Counted from the first letter of the stretch, positions 1-11,169 are shown. The stretch is 64,000 nt of DNA from Silene conica (GCA_029255685.2 CM055318.2:9987001-10051000), one strand, 5' to 3'. Numbers and translations are program-made. The notes: generated by a model not told the origin, from the letters alone.

Positions 1-1143
1 AAACAGATACATCGGTATTAATGGAGAATAACCGATCGATGATTTATTAAGAGTCCATTTCTTCACTCATTTAACTTTAAAAATATTCCCAGCGAATAAA
101 TTAACTAGAAATCACATAAAATAACTTGAAAGACCTTTTTTTAAAAAACAAAAGTTATTTCGGATTAGTTTTTAAGTCCTCGCGCATTCTGATTTAAGAC
201 CATCTTACTTAAGACGATCTCTCATAAGTCGTATCAGAGTTAAATAAAGTTGAATGCTAATGAAATTTGTGAGTACTTTGAATATCGTACGAAATAATTA
301 AAAATAGAAATAATTAAAAAAATCAACATGTGCATTTTCGGTATTTGTTACGTTTTAGATTTGTTATACACTTTGTAACATACTATACATCGAAGGGTAA
401 TGATTAACAAATTTAATTATATGTACGTTGAATAATCTCCAGTTATTGATTTATTTATATTTATATTGTCACAATTTTGAACGATTAATCACAATCATTT
501 ATATGTTTATGTATTTAATAATAACGTCTGTCATTACGACCCGTGCATTTTTTGCACGGATTTAAAACTAGTGGAGAATTAAAGAGAAGGTATTTAATTG
601 TTAAATCTGATTTTTGGGATAAACATAAGGAGTTCTAAGGTTGAAGATAAGGGTATTTTAGTCACAAAAAATGAATTTAACTCACAAAGATTCAATTTGG
701 CATTAGTTTTCAGGCAGAGTTAATGTTTCTGTTGTAATTTACGATCAAAAGTAATATTATGACTATAATTTTCAAAAAAAAAAATTATAAGGTTGTAATT
801 TTCAAAAAGTGATTTTTATAAGGCTGTAATCAACAATTTTCTTATAAATAAAACATTAATTAGACAAATATGAGTGTGGATTTATTTTATTAATTTGTAT
901 TTAATTAACATTAAAGGAAATATATTAAATCTTTAATTGCAATCTTACGGAATAAAGGCCGTATTTATTATTACCCACGATACAACAACGAACAACAATA
1001 ATTATACGAAATTAAAACTTCAGATAGGCGGTCCAGAGAATTCTCACATGATGGGAAAGGGATGTATTAAAGTTTTTGTTTGCCTATTATGTCGAAGGTC
1101 TCTCACAAGGTCTACTGAAATAATTAATCCATCGGTACTATGT
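1..1143. other. Non-coding AT-rich stretch
   Basis: AT-rich DNA with no supportable gene. The only structure I recognise is a Helitron-type 3' end near 541-571. The part next to 1144 is the 3' flank of the minus-strand acyltransferase gene. A short open frame around 937-1149 has no recognisable protein features. Confidence 0.6.
541..571 (+). mobile_element. Helitron-type 3' terminus (plus strand)
   Basis: A 7-bp hairpin (CCGTGCA 541-547, TGCACGG 553-559) is followed eight bases later by CTAG (568-571) and then T. A short GC-rich hairpin just before CTRR with a T flank is the standard right end of plant Helitrons. The same hairpin with the same CTAG spacing recurs near 8082, 10093 and 16945, so this is one family. 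The 5' TC end could not be located. Confidence 0.6.
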
Positions 1144-2538
1144 CTATGATGCAAAATTCATAAACTCCTCATCTAATTCGAGAACATTCATAGTTTCAGG
1201 CATAAGAGAGATCTCTAAATCGACACTTCCATCCCCATCACGTCCCAGATTAGCCGTCACCTTACCGTCTTCCTTATTAGCATAGCCAGCAAAAGCCGCA
1301 ATGGCTATACCTAACCCAAATTCGGGCCCATACACGTCGAACTTTGTCGAACCACCTATGAATAACCTATGAGGTCGGTAATTAAGCGTGCGTGGACCGG
1401 GTTGGGCGTAACGAGGATAGGCGTCCGCTAATTTCGCCATTTCTCGAATACGTTTTTCATCTTGTATTTTAATATTTTGGTTTAGTAATAATGCAGCCCA
1501 ACCCAACCCGTTACTGCCCAATAAGTCACTCACTTTAAAATTAGTTTGGGCTGCCCAAAGGAAGCTCTTAAAATATTCATATGGCAACGGTGGATCGAGT
1601 CGGATTCGGGCATTCATTATTAGGGTGCAAACCACATCTAAATCGGATTGCAAATTTCGAGCACGAGTAATGGACCGCCACGTGAATCCACATAAGGCTT
1701 GAAATGAAGATATGTTGTTCGACCCACATTCTTCATTAGCTCGGGCCTTCAGCATTGAAATCGACTTCGATGAGAAATGAAATAATCGTACCCTTAATGG
1801 GCCCGGATCATACCGGAATAAGTCTTTTTCGGGTTCAAAGAGAGGCAATTTACAGATTTTATCATACCCATGCTCAGGAAATAACGTCGTAAAAATCGGA
1901 GTTTTTGAAACCGAAATTTTGTCGTTGTCGTCCTCGTTTTCTTGATCGTCGTTGAGTTGACCATATACTTCAGCTAATGAAGATATGAAATGCCATAAAG
2001 AGGTCCCATCCGCTATACAATGGTTCATAGTAAACCCGATGAAGACCCCATCGACTAGCTCGGTCACTTGGACCGACAAAAGCGGTCTTGTTAGACCGTC
2101 ATAATTAACCGATTTCTCACCAAGATCAAAAAAGGAATCGACTATCGGGTGGACGTCGACAGAGGCACGGATATCAGATACCGTGTAGTCCACAAAGGCA
2201 TGAATTAGACGTACCCCGCGACCTTTGTCACAATCGACGTAAAAACAACATTTATTATCATCGTCGAATTTTCGAGTCATAAGTTGTCCGGCTAATGGGT
2301 AAAAATGTAGTAAGGAAACATACAATGATTTTTTGAGTTTTGGTAAAATATGAGATTGTAAATTATGAGGTTTTGTATTGTAAAGGAGACCCTTTTGCAT
2401 GGGACCCATGCTTAACATGTATAGTTCTAACGAATTCAAGTAAATTTGTGTTTTATTATTTGCTATTCGGGTCGGTTTCACAAAACATTCCGATATGAAT
2501 TTTGGTTTACGACTGCTCCCTTCACAATAACTTGCCAT
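1144..2538 (-). CDS. BAHD acyl-CoA-dependent acyltransferase
   Basis: Intronless 464-residue BAHD acyltransferase. The family transfers an acyl group from acyl-CoA to an alcohol or amine of a specialised metabolite, usually in the cytosol. The catalytic HXXXD motif is H173-C-I-A-D177, inside MNHCIADG. The N-terminus (FISECFVKP, then LYMLSMGPMQKGLLY) and the C-terminal GSVDLEISLMPETM match the plant group annotated as At3g50280/EPS1-like acetyltransferases. The second family motif, DFGWG, is altered to EFGLG at 406-410. That motif is structural, so activity is possible but uncertain. An acidic insert (about residues 196-207) lies in the crossover loop. Length is normal for the family. The start is the first Met, about 89 bp downstream of a TATA box on the same strand. 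Substrate cannot be inferred. The gene appears intact. Confidence 0.9.
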   Translation of the reverse strand: MASYCEGSSRKPKFISECFVKPTRIANNKTQIYLNSLELYMLSMGPMQKGLLYNTKPHNLQSHILPKLKKSLYVSLLHFYPLAGQLMTRKFDDDNKCCFYVDCDKGRGVRLIHAFVDYTVSDIRASVDVHPIVDSFFDLGEKSVNYDGLTRPLLSVQVTELVDGVFIGFTMNHCIADGTSLWHFISSLAEVYGQLNDDQENEDDNDKISVSKTPIFTTLFPEHGYDKICKLPLFEPEKDLFRYDPGPLRVRLFHFSSKSISMLKARANEECGSNNISSFQALCGFTWRSITRARNLQSDLDVVCTLIMNARIRLDPPLPYEYFKSFLWAAQTNFKVSDLLGSNGLGWAALLLNQNIKIQDEKRIREMAKLADAYPRYAQPGPRTLNYRPHRLFIGGSTKFDVYGPEFGLGIAIAAFAGYANKEDGKVTANLGRDGDGSVDLEISLMPETMNVLELDEEFMNFAS

Positions 2539-2626
2539 TTTGGTGGACTATAGAGAATGGATACTTCGAAAGTTTTTTTTTCTATTGGATTTGGAAGAAT
2601 TGCAACAATTGTGCCTCCCTCATCTC

Positions 2627-2634
2627 TTTATATA
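2627..2634 (-). promoter_or_regulatory. TATA box of the BAHD gene
   Basis: TATATAAA on the minus strand, about 89 bp upstream of the ATG at 2538. Transcription would start about 30 bp downstream, leaving a short 5' leader of roughly 60 nt. Confidence 0.6.
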
Positions 2635-2688
2635 GGACATGAACACACAAATAGAACAAGGAGCGCGTCCTTACGTCTTAAATTTGTC

Positions 2689-2756
2689 AAATTTAAGTTT
2701 AGCTTATATACTAAATTAAAATAAATTTAAGTTTAGCTTATATACTAAATTAAAAT
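2689..2756. repeat. Tandem duplication, 34-bp unit x2
   Basis: Two identical adjacent copies of a 34-bp AT-rich unit (2689-2722, 2723-2756) upstream of the BAHD promoter. Identity suggests a recent duplication. Confidence 0.85.
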
Positions 2757-2771
2757 AAAATATTATCTTTA

Positions 2772-2905
2772 ACCTGGATAAGGTCTCTCCTTAACCGGTA
2801 AGCTCAATTCACGGGTTTACGGAAGATTCGAACCCAGGAGCTCGCAGTCCAACCAGGTTTTGAGGAAATCCGGATCTCCACTAGACTCAGAACACTTGGT
2901 CTATA
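2772..2905 (-). mobile_element. Probable tRNA-derived SINE fragment
   Basis: On the minus strand this reads TGAGTCTAGTGG (2878-2889, resembling a Pol III A box) and, about 43 bp on, GGTTCGAATC (2825-2834, a near-perfect B box). The order and spacing fit a tRNA-related SINE head. No cloverleaf can be folded, so it is not a tRNA gene. Ends and tail are not clear. Confidence 0.45.
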
Positions 2906-3159
2906 AGTGATATTTGATTTGAATAAAACTTATAAACTATATCTTTTAGTATTTGAATATGTTGAAATATATTATCTTTTGTCTTAAGTAGTTTACTAAT
3001 ATTAGAGATTCTGAAATCGCACGAAAAAAAAACAGCGAATGAAATCGCTCGAAAAAAGTTCTTTTAATAATCTAGAGAGAGAGAGTATTGATTGATTATG
3101 GAAGCATATAGCATCTTTTGAAGTGCTTCAACGACCTAAAAAAGGTTAATTACAGTATT

Positions 3160-4060
3160 AGGGTGCTACTAAATATCGTCATTCGTCTACACACTATCTC
3201 ATATTGTCGACAAATTTAATAAACTTTTCAAATTTTCCCTCCTACCTGAAACATTTCAATTTAACTATCAAAAAAAATATTTGTCAAATCGAAACTAACT
3301 ATCGAATAACAAACAATTGAAGAAACTTTTATTTGATCAACGAATTGAAAACGTTAAGCTAAACGATTTTTCTAAAATCAAAACAATAACGAATAACTCA
3401 GTAAAACAACATTAAACTAATTTACGTAAAACGAATCAATTTTTTAAAATCAAAAATAAGAATTACGAATCTTGACAATGTAACTGATCAGCGTAAAACG
3501 AATCAATATTGATTATATAAAAAAACTCGAAGGTGAAGTAATTTCCACATCCAAACCTGGGTTTGGTAATGAAACTCCCACGTTCGAACCTAGATTAGAC
3601 ATCTAAATCTAGGTTGAAACGTGAAATTCTCATGTCTCAACCTATAGGTTGGGACAATGGGACGTGGGAACTCCACAAATGAGTAGGGTTTTAATTAAAT
3701 CAAAAACGAATCGTTTTACAATAATAACTTCACGTTTTCAAGATTATTAATTCGTCATTTGGTTTTTTGTTTTACATTGATTAGCTTAACATTGTCTCAC
3801 TTAGTAATTCGTTGTTTTGATTTTATAAAATTGATTCATTTTACATTGATTAGTTTAAATTTTTTATCCGCGGATCAGATTAAAAGCTCATTATTTGTTT
3901 GTTAAACAATATTCGTCGATAGTTTCAATTTGTCAATTAAATTGTTTGTCTATATATATATAGTTGAATTGAAATATTTTAAACCGGAGAAATATTCGAG
4001 AAATTCATTAAATAATTCGACAACATGATTTATGAATCCTTGAGGTTGAAGCTACCTAAT
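3160..4060. mobile_element. Long inverted-repeat (foldback) element
   Basis: About 350 bp from roughly 3200 to 3535 recurs in inverted orientation from roughly 3690 to 4045. For example, CATTTCAATTTAACTATC near 3250 is mirrored by the complement near 3955-3975. The loop (about 3540-3690) contains a further small palindrome (ACCTAGATT...AATCTAGGT). The arms have diverged by substitutions and small indels, so it is an old MITE or foldback element. Superfamily and exact ends are not determined. Confidence 0.6.
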
Positions 4061-4244
4061 TAGAGTATTTAAATTGAGAAATGGTCTCCTCTCTGACTTT
4101 TCCTTACAGAGGAAGGGTGACGTTCCTCTACCATTATTATGTGGAAAATAACAATTTATGATTGGTCGAATACCGTAATAATGTGGTTGTTTGTACTCCG
4201 TAAGTCATACCCTTCGCTACATGGCCCGACCAGGAATCACAAAG

Positions 4245-4252
4245 TATATAAA
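4245..4252 (+). promoter_or_regulatory. TATA box upstream of the ARF-like exon
   Basis: TATATAAA on the plus strand, 174 bp before the ATG at 4426. It would give a 5' leader of about 145 nt, so the orphan exon still has a plausible core promoter. Confidence 0.5.
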
Positions 4253-4425
4253 CAGATTTGGACACTTTATTTCTCAAATCATAACCAAATACTACAACAC
4301 AAACACATAACTGACTAGAACAATAATAATATCATAAATCCAAAGGTTGAATAAAGAATTGATTTTTGTGTAAAACCGTTCTACACAGAGTGTTATATAT
4401 AGTATTGGAAGTAAGTTAGGTCGAA

Positions 4426-4573
4426 ATGGGTGCGATGTTGTCAAGCTTACTGAAGATAATGTTTGCCAAGAAAGAGTTGAGAATATTGATGTTGGGTCTT
4501 GATGCTGCTGGCAAAACTACTATCCTTTACAAGCTCAAAATTGGTGAAGTTGTTACCACCATCCCGACTCTTG
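4426..4573 (+). pseudogene. ARF-family small GTPase, first exon only
   Basis: The first 49 codons plus one base match ADP-ribosylation factor GTPases, which drive vesicle-coat recruitment at Golgi and endosomal membranes. Gly2 (N-myristoylation), [19 protein letters not shown] with the P-loop GLDAAGKT at 24-31, and the start of switch I (TTIPTLG) are present. The exon ends in phase 1 at 4573 before a consensus donor GTATGT, at the position where I recall plant ARF genes having their first intron. I searched by eye down to the MADS gene for the next exon (GFNVETVEY...) and found nothing like it. No switch II or NKQD motif exists here, so this is probably a truncated duplicate. The N-terminal helix differs from canonical ARF1. 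A very long first intron is the alternative. Confidence 0.7.
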
Positions 4574-6934
4574 GTATGTCCATTATTTCTTCTACGAATT
4601 TACTATAAGTCTCTCTTAATTAAGACTGTTGTAAGCGTGAAACCGTATTAAAACATGTTTTACGTCTGTTTTATGCTTACCTATGTCATTATCCAATAAA
4701 TAAATTATGTTTTTGGAACAAATCGAATTTCCGGCTTTCGAATTTTTGGATATCCGAATATTCAAATCTGGATGTGGATCGCCAAAAATCATATTTTTAA
4801 AACTGGATATGCGATCCGAATTTTAAAACCGGAGCGGTAATCCGATTTTGCTCACCCTTAAAAATTATATACACTTTACAAGTAAGTAAAAGTGACATCC
4901 GCTCTGACCAAGGCTAATCCATGTAATTCACACGAATTGATCAAGGCTAGTTCGTGTAATTCACATGAATGGAGTAGTTGGAATTTTTTTGGCTTCTCAA
5001 TTAGATTATTTGGTCGATCTCTTACGATTATTTAACTAGTTGGACTGTTTATAAGCGGAACAAGGTGCCAAGGTGGTGGTGTATATTTGATGAAATGACA
5101 ACTTGAATAAGGTTTTAAAAGAAGATGGTACGACACGACATGTACAGTTTTACAATGTACGGAGTATAAAGATGTTGAAACGCGATTTTGGGCTCATTAA
5201 ACAATGTTATAACGTGTTATTGGTTGATTAACGACATTAAAATGAGATGGAAAAATGATGAAATGTGATATTTAATATCGAGGATTGTTAATAAGTCATC
5301 TTAAAAGGGGTTGTGTAGAGCATACAAGTCGGACGTAGTATCGAAAGAATTTTTTGCATGAACCTTTTAGACTTTAGTAAGTCTTGCTTGTGACGGGTCA
5401 CTATTTGTGATGAATATTTTGTGAGATAAAATGGATACAAAATGAGTTAGTGGAGAAAGGGGACCACATGAATAGTGTCAGAGAGAGAGAAAAAGTGGGT
5501 ATTTAGTGAGAGAAAACGGTATCCGTCACAAGCTTGTGACGGATATCGCCGTCACAAATAAGAATTTGTGTTTAGATTTTTAGTTCGTAGTTATAGACTT
5601 AAAGGTATAATTACATAATTGTTAATATATCACCAACAACAAAAACTTTTCTCGACTATTTGTTTGTGTCGGTAAATAATACTTACTCCGAACACATTAA
5701 AACAACAATTTGAAATATAAATTTAAATTTTGAGTAATAGAACGAAATCTTATTTTATTTTAAAAACCGAAATTTGAATTTTAAAAGTTGGCACCAAGCC
5801 AACAAGGTAAGAGAATTTAATTTGCCACATCCCGTTGTCCCGATTTGAATGTTCGTCTTGAAACCATGTCGAAGCTAAAAATTCATCATAATGCAAAGTT
5901 AAATTTTTAAATATTTGATTTTGACGCCTAATTTGAAATTCAAATTCAATGTTATTTTTTATTTACTATTTTCCAATGTTGATTTTCGAGCGTGGTTTCA
6001 TGAATAACGTTTGATGTACTTCAAATTAGATTCGAAAATTAAAAAAGTCACATAGTATCGAAATTATATTTCAAGTAATTTTAAAAAATAAGATAAAATG
6101 AAAAAAAGAAAAAGTTAAAATGGTAAAAAAAAAATGGAACAATATATAGAAAAATGACGGAGGAATTTTTTTTTTTTACATTTTTAAAAATTTTAGTCTT
6201 GTTATGATTTAATTGTTGCCTCATTTCCCATCAGCTTAATTGCCATGACATAATTGTTCCATCATGGAACTGAACCAAGTAGTGACAGAGTCGGGATTTT
6301 AAGTTGGGGTGAAAATTTGAGCGGGGGTGAAAGGTAATATCATAATGGAATCTCGCAAAAAATCAAAATTTTTAACAAAGAATTTCGAAATTTTCAAACA
6401 CTACTAGCCCCCTCGCTCAATTAGAGGATTATACAACAAGATGTATACATCTGGTAGTATAAATTTCGAGCTTTATAACAAAGAATTTGAGCTTATACAT
6501 ATATTTTATGAGCTTTATTGAAAAGAATTTGAGCTTCTTTATAAAAAATTGTAAATCAAAACATTATATTGAAACTCAAAAATAATACACACAAAACCAA
6601 AAGATTTTAATTTTAACCCTCAAAACTTAAAGTGCAAGAACAAATTGTTGAAAGCTCAAAAAAATTGCATATAAACTCAATTAGATTTGTACTAAATATA
6701 CGATACTCATATACATCTGGGTGTATAATCCTATTTGTGTCCCTCGCTCCACCACTGTGAACAAGTACAAAATAATTACTGTATAAAATAAATAAGAAAC
6801 CATTGACATAAATAAACTAATTAAAAAGCCATAAATTTGTGTTTTCATAAATAAACTTGTAATAAATGGCAAATATTTGCCTTCATTATGCATAGGTATA
6901 TTAATTTCAAGATACATTCTTAAGCACTAATTAA
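4574..6934. other. AT-rich intergenic region
   Basis: No gene can be supported. It begins as the intron-like continuation of the ARF exon, contains a small MITE at 5379-5566, several A/T homopolymers near 6060-6180, and the 3' flank of the MADS gene. A stretch near 4720-4860 (GGATATCCGAATATTC..., ending GCTCACCC) resembles decayed hAT MITE sequence, but I could not define its ends. Confidence 0.5.
5379..5566. mobile_element. Small MITE
   Basis: About 188 bp flanked by imperfect 18-bp terminal inverted repeats: AAGTCTTGCTTGTGACGG (5379-5396) and the complement of AATTCTTATTTGTGACGG (5549-5566). An internal palindrome TCCGTCACAAGCTTGTGACGGA lies near the right end. It is non-coding and the superfamily is not assigned. 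Confidence 0.6.
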
Positions 6935-7630
6935 TCAATAATTATTGTAATCCGAATTGTATCCAAACCCATGATTAGGATTATTAAACAAAGCCGAATT
7001 TTGATTAAAACCAAGCATAGGATGATTAATCATTCCCATAATGGGAGGATTATGATTAACATTTGCTTGATTAGAAGCCATGATCATTAGGTTATTACCA
7101 TGTTGAATAACATTGTTCTTAAGCACATCTAATTGACTTTGAAAATGTTGCAATTGTTGTAAATCAAGCTCTTCAATAGGTACATCCCACCAAATATTGT
7201 TTTCTTTACCTTTTGCCTTCCTTACCTCACTTAACTCTTCACTCCTCTTCTTCTCAAGTTCGATCCGGTTATTCATTAGGGTTAGCTCCATGTTGAGGTC
7301 CTGAACACTGAGATTCCGGTGTGGTTCAATCATCGGTGGTTGTTGACTTGTTGATGCTTGCTTGGACGGAGGACCAGAGAACATAAAACGGTTGAGTACA
7401 AGCTCAACATTCGGGTGACCAAAAGAAAATGCTTTTTTTCCTGGTGAGAATACAATTATAGCGGCTTCTGCACCACATAACGTGCATAGTTCACTAGCTT
7501 TCTTAAATAAGCCTGAACGACGTTTAGAGAATGTAACTTGACGATTACTATCTTTTTCCATTCTCTCCATTTTTACCTTTTGTCGCCCTTTGTTCTTTTT
7601 TGGAACAACATTCGCTATGGCGGTCGCCAT
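6935..7630 (-). CDS. AGL62-like type I (M-alpha) MADS-box transcription factor
   Basis: Intronless 231-residue protein. Residues about 13-73 form a MADS domain (KGRQKVKMERMEKDSNRQV, then TFSKRRSGLFKKASELCTLC, then AIIVFSPGKKAFSFGHPNV), which binds CArG-box DNA as a dimer in the nucleus. The sequence is closest to Arabidopsis AGL62 and relatives. After a linker, a predicted coiled coil (about 107-140) leads to a WWDVPIEELDLQQLQHF block (147-163), the C-terminal signature of the AGL62 group. The tail is rich in Asn and Met. Lack of introns is typical of type I MADS genes. In Arabidopsis, AGL62 controls the timing of endosperm cellularisation, so a reproductive role is a family-based guess. At 231 residues it is shorter than AGL62 (about 300). 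The reading frame is intact and a TATA box lies 93 bp upstream. Confidence 0.92.
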   Translation of the reverse strand: MATAIANVVPKKNKGRQKVKMERMEKDSNRQVTFSKRRSGLFKKASELCTLCGAEAAIIVFSPGKKAFSFGHPNVELVLNRFMFSGPPSKQASTSQQPPMIEPHRNLSVQDLNMELTLMNNRIELEKKRSEELSEVRKAKGKENNIWWDVPIEELDLQQLQHFQSQLDVLKNNVIQHGNNLMIMASNQANVNHNPPIMGMINHPMLGFNQNSALFNNPNHGFGYNSDYNNY

Positions 7631-7722
7631 GAAAAAAAAATTGTTAATCGAAGGAATTTGTTTTTTTGTGTATTACAAAAGGGAAGTATGTAGTGGATGA
7701 ATTTTTTTTTGTTAACGCAAAG

Positions 7723-7730
7723 TTTATATA
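7723..7730 (-). promoter_or_regulatory. TATA box of the AGL62-like gene
   Basis: TATATAAA on the minus strand, 93 bp upstream of the ATG at 7630, almost the same spacing as for the BAHD gene. Confidence 0.6.
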
Positions 7731-7974
7731 GAATGTTTATACAATGTGTCTCGAATCAACAATATTTGTTTCCATGTAAATCTTATTATTTGTAATTTGC
7801 ATATTAAGTAAGGTTTCACTATCATATCAACCATTTTCTCTTTTCATATGTACGCTAAAATAAGCACAAAATTTGTCGTGTAAAACCTTTTCTTTTTGGA
7901 TTGATTTTCTTCTTTCAAAACAAAAGTTGATTTATGTTTTTGTCAATTCTATTGTTTTCCAAATAAAACACTAA

Positions 7975-8000
7975 CTAGTTTTAATTCCGTGCAATTGCAG
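7975..8000 (-). mobile_element. Decayed Helitron-type 3' end (minus strand)
   Basis: CTAG (7975-7978), followed on the plus strand by a TTTTAATT spacer and CCGTGCAATTGCA. This is the same layout as the better end at 8082 with a degraded hairpin arm. It lies about 107 bp from that end in the same orientation, suggesting nested or tandem insertions. Confidence 0.4.
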
Positions 8001-8081
8001 TTTCAAATATTATTATTTATGAATAATGTTTAAAATGATGATTAGCCGTATTTAACATTTTCGATTTGTAATATAATTTCA

Positions 8082-8111
8082 CTAGTTTAGAACCCGTGCA
8101 ATTTGCACGGG
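8082..8111 (-). mobile_element. Helitron-type 3' terminus (minus strand)
   Basis: A perfect 9-bp hairpin (CCCGTGCAA/TTGCACGGG, 8093-8111) with CTAG at 8082-8085, read on the minus strand. The body of the element therefore extends rightwards. It faces away from the plus-strand end at 10122. Confidence 0.6.
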
Positions 8112-10092
8112 TATGTATAAAAGAGTGCATCTATTAATGTATACACAATATTTAATAAATTCAATAAATTAATAAATCATATGCGGACTGTTGAGACTAT
8201 GAAACTGTCTCAGTATTTTTAACGTTTGTTAAAATATTTGCTAAGATATATTTTAATAAAAAGTACGTAACTTATTTTACGCGTCTTTCTCTTAAATTTT
8301 CGTATTATGGCCAATCAGAATAATTCAACACACGAGCCCAACATTGTATCATATTGACTTGATTGACTCAAGATTGCTTACCCTTTATTGATGGGTTATT
8401 TAAATATTATTTGCGGTTTTTTCCTAGTGTATTTCTTTGAATTATTATTTAAAGATTAGTTGCTGTTTTTTTCGAGTGTACTTATTGCATATAATCAACT
8501 TTTGCATATCCTTGCAAAAAAAAAAATTTTGCATATTATTTAAAGATCCTTTCCGTATCATAATTATCTATATATTTTTTATAAATATCTTCTTTATTAA
8601 AGCAGCAACCACAGTGCTGACGTGTCAGCCTATGGTTAATTGCAGTTTTTTTTTATTTTTTTTATTTTTTTCAAGTAAAGGGCCCCACCCATGTTTACCA
8701 ATTTTTTTTTTATAAATTAAAAAGCAATCATGTCAATTATGCAGTACAACTTGAAGCAATAAGTAAAACTACAAATATATAATCACATGATTTGATATTA
8801 AACAATCATATAAATTAAGAATTTTTTGTAATTAGAGAACTAAAACATATTATATACTCCAAATTCATAATTACAGCAAAAAAAATACCTTGTACTAAGG
8901 CAATATAGATAACTACTATATCTTCATAATAAAAAATTAATCAGAGTGGATGATAAAATGCAAAAATAGAACGAGTTTACAGATCTACTTCCAAATTTAT
9001 AATCACGATTGAGGAAAGAAATTACAATATTAATTAAATAAAGTTAAAGAAACAAGGTTAAGAAATCACATATAGTAAATATATAAATTCGAGTAATGTT
9101 TTTAAACAAATTAAGAATTAAGATATCTTTATTAAGCGAGGACAAAAAATACAAAATTAAATGAAAAGAGGAACATACAAAATGCAAAAGTATTCCCTAC
9201 AAAAATGAAAAACTAAATGAACAAAATGCAAAAGTAAATGAACAAAATTCGGAGTGTATAAGTTAGATTGAATTAAAAATTAGTTTTTAACATTTGTACG
9301 GGTTTGTGACTTTATTAAGACCTGACCAATTTTAAAAATCATTTTTCGTCAGAATATTTCTGCCTCACATATAAGTCGAGCCTGTATATAACCACCTAAG
9401 AAAAAAAACAAAGTAAAAACTCAAATTTGGTTAAGTAAGATGACGTATCACACTATAACAACTACTTAAGAAACTGATCATAATGCATCATTTACATTAA
9501 TTGAAAATATAATTCTGGATTTAAATCTAAAAAGTTAAATAAGACGTTAATTTCTAAAGACAATTAACTTTTGAAAAAGATAATTAGTTAATATACTACT
9601 AGTCTAAAACATAATTTATTTTTGTATATACTTCAAATGTCACACCGAACGACCATTTAGTATTATAACACATTTGAAGTTTGTGTGCTTCATGATATTA
9701 CACGAACAAACGTTGAGATTGTACGTATATTATGCTTTAGAATAATGATAAACGCATGTTCAACAAAACAAATAACGTAGTGTATAAAGAAATTTTCAAA
9801 AAGTTATAGTACAATCTACTTATGATTGTACTATGTACAATCTACTTATGATTGTACTATGTAACAGTTCATTATTTTTATTTTTGAATTCGAATTTGAA
9901 TACCTTTGTCGTGTTTTGATATATGATTATATAAATTATAGTTTTATTATTGTCATATTTTAGATATACTCGATAGGTACAACTTTAGTTATTGCAAACT
10001 AAATTATCATGCGGATTAACAACATAAAATATGACAATAAAAAACAATTATCATTATAAACACATTTTACAACAATACCTTAATTAACAAAC
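8112..10092. other. AT-rich DNA between two opposed Helitron ends
   Basis: Very AT-rich and non-coding. Open frames here are low-complexity translations without family features. It probably consists of the bodies of one or two non-autonomous Helitrons. The only defined structure is the tandem palindrome at 9810-9861. Confidence 0.5.
9810..9861. repeat. Tandem duplication of a 26-bp palindromic unit
   Basis: Two identical 26-bp copies (9810-9835, 9836-9861). Each contains the inverted pair GTACAATC...GATTGTAC (at the first copy the leading base is A rather than G), so each unit can fold as a hairpin. Confidence 0.8.
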
Positions 10093-10122
10093 CCGTGCAA
10101 TTTGCACGGGTTTAAGACTAGT
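10093..10122 (+). mobile_element. Helitron-type 3' terminus (plus strand)
   Basis: A perfect 9-bp hairpin (10093-10111) identical to that at 8093-8111, then TTTAAGA, then CTAG (10119-10122) and T. This is the clearest Helitron end in the window. Its body lies to the left. Confidence 0.65.
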
Positions 10123-10562
10123 TATTTAGAGATTAGTTACCGTCAATAACTGTGAATGTTTTTGCCTTTTTTTCCAAATGCATAATATTCTTTTCCATAA
10201 ATATTGTATAGATAGTTAGGTGGAAAAGTAATTCGTGAGATTGAATGTAAGGCTGGCACGTGTATAGCGGTTCTTTTATACTTTTATAGGTTAGTGGTCG
10301 GGTAAAATTGCACAGACATATATAAAAAATATAGGTAATTAGGTTTTTGAATTTTATAATTACACCATTTTGATAAGAAAAAAAAGGTATTCTTAGCAAA
10401 ATTAGCCAAAAGGTAAAACCATATAGACAATCTATCAAATTGCCAATACATTTGACCACTACATTGTACCCGTACACTTTCTCATCAAAACCAAAAAAAA
10501 TAAAGCCTTGACGATACAAATCTACCAAAAGAAAAACAAACTTAAAATAAAAATTACTCAAG

Positions 10563-10678
10563 TATTTCTTATTATCAAATTAATTTTCAATTACATTACA
10601 AAAACTCGAATAACTCATCCTATTTCTCATTGTCAAACTAATTTCCAATTACATTACAAAAACTCGAATAACTCATCC
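10563..10678. repeat. Tandem duplication, 58-bp unit x2
   Basis: Two adjacent 58-bp copies (10563-10620, 10621-10678) with a few substitutions, both containing ATTACATTACAAAAACTCG. Non-coding. Confidence 0.8.
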
Positions 10679-11169
10679 TACTGCAGTATAAACATACGAA
10701 TGGATAGTTCTACTCACTTCTACACAAAGTACATTACAAATTTACATCTAATTTCAATTAATAAGTTTGTGACTACCTCAAATCTCCCAAATTTAGTTAT
10801 TTTTCTGTTTTCTCAATCACCCGGCTTGTCACTTGTCAAAATATTTTTTCCGTTAATTTTACGGATATTGATTTTTTCGTAACCAATCTATTTCTTGTTT
10901 TTGTCAAACCTGCAATATCAATGAATGCAATATAAATGAGTGAATATCTTATAAAAACCAAACTTCGTCAATACATATGTTTATATTTATATGAAGTCTA
11001 TTATATGCAGAGTATTTAAATACAATGTGAAAAGTGAATGACAAATTAACTAATCTAGTCAAATTATTAATGCACTTACAACATTAACTCGTCTTGTATT
11101 TTTTTTACAAAGACAACTCCTCTTATATCGAAAGGGAAAAGGCTTGAACTAAGTATTAAATTCACAAAT

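Noticed and set aside
2772..2905. tRNA gene
   Set aside because: A and B box motifs are present but arms do not form a cloverleaf and the spacing is SINE-like.
10133..10882. Two opposite frames of 142 and 124 codons
   Set aside because: AT-rich translations dominated by Phe, Ile, Lys and Asn, partly over a tandem duplication, with no recognisable domain.
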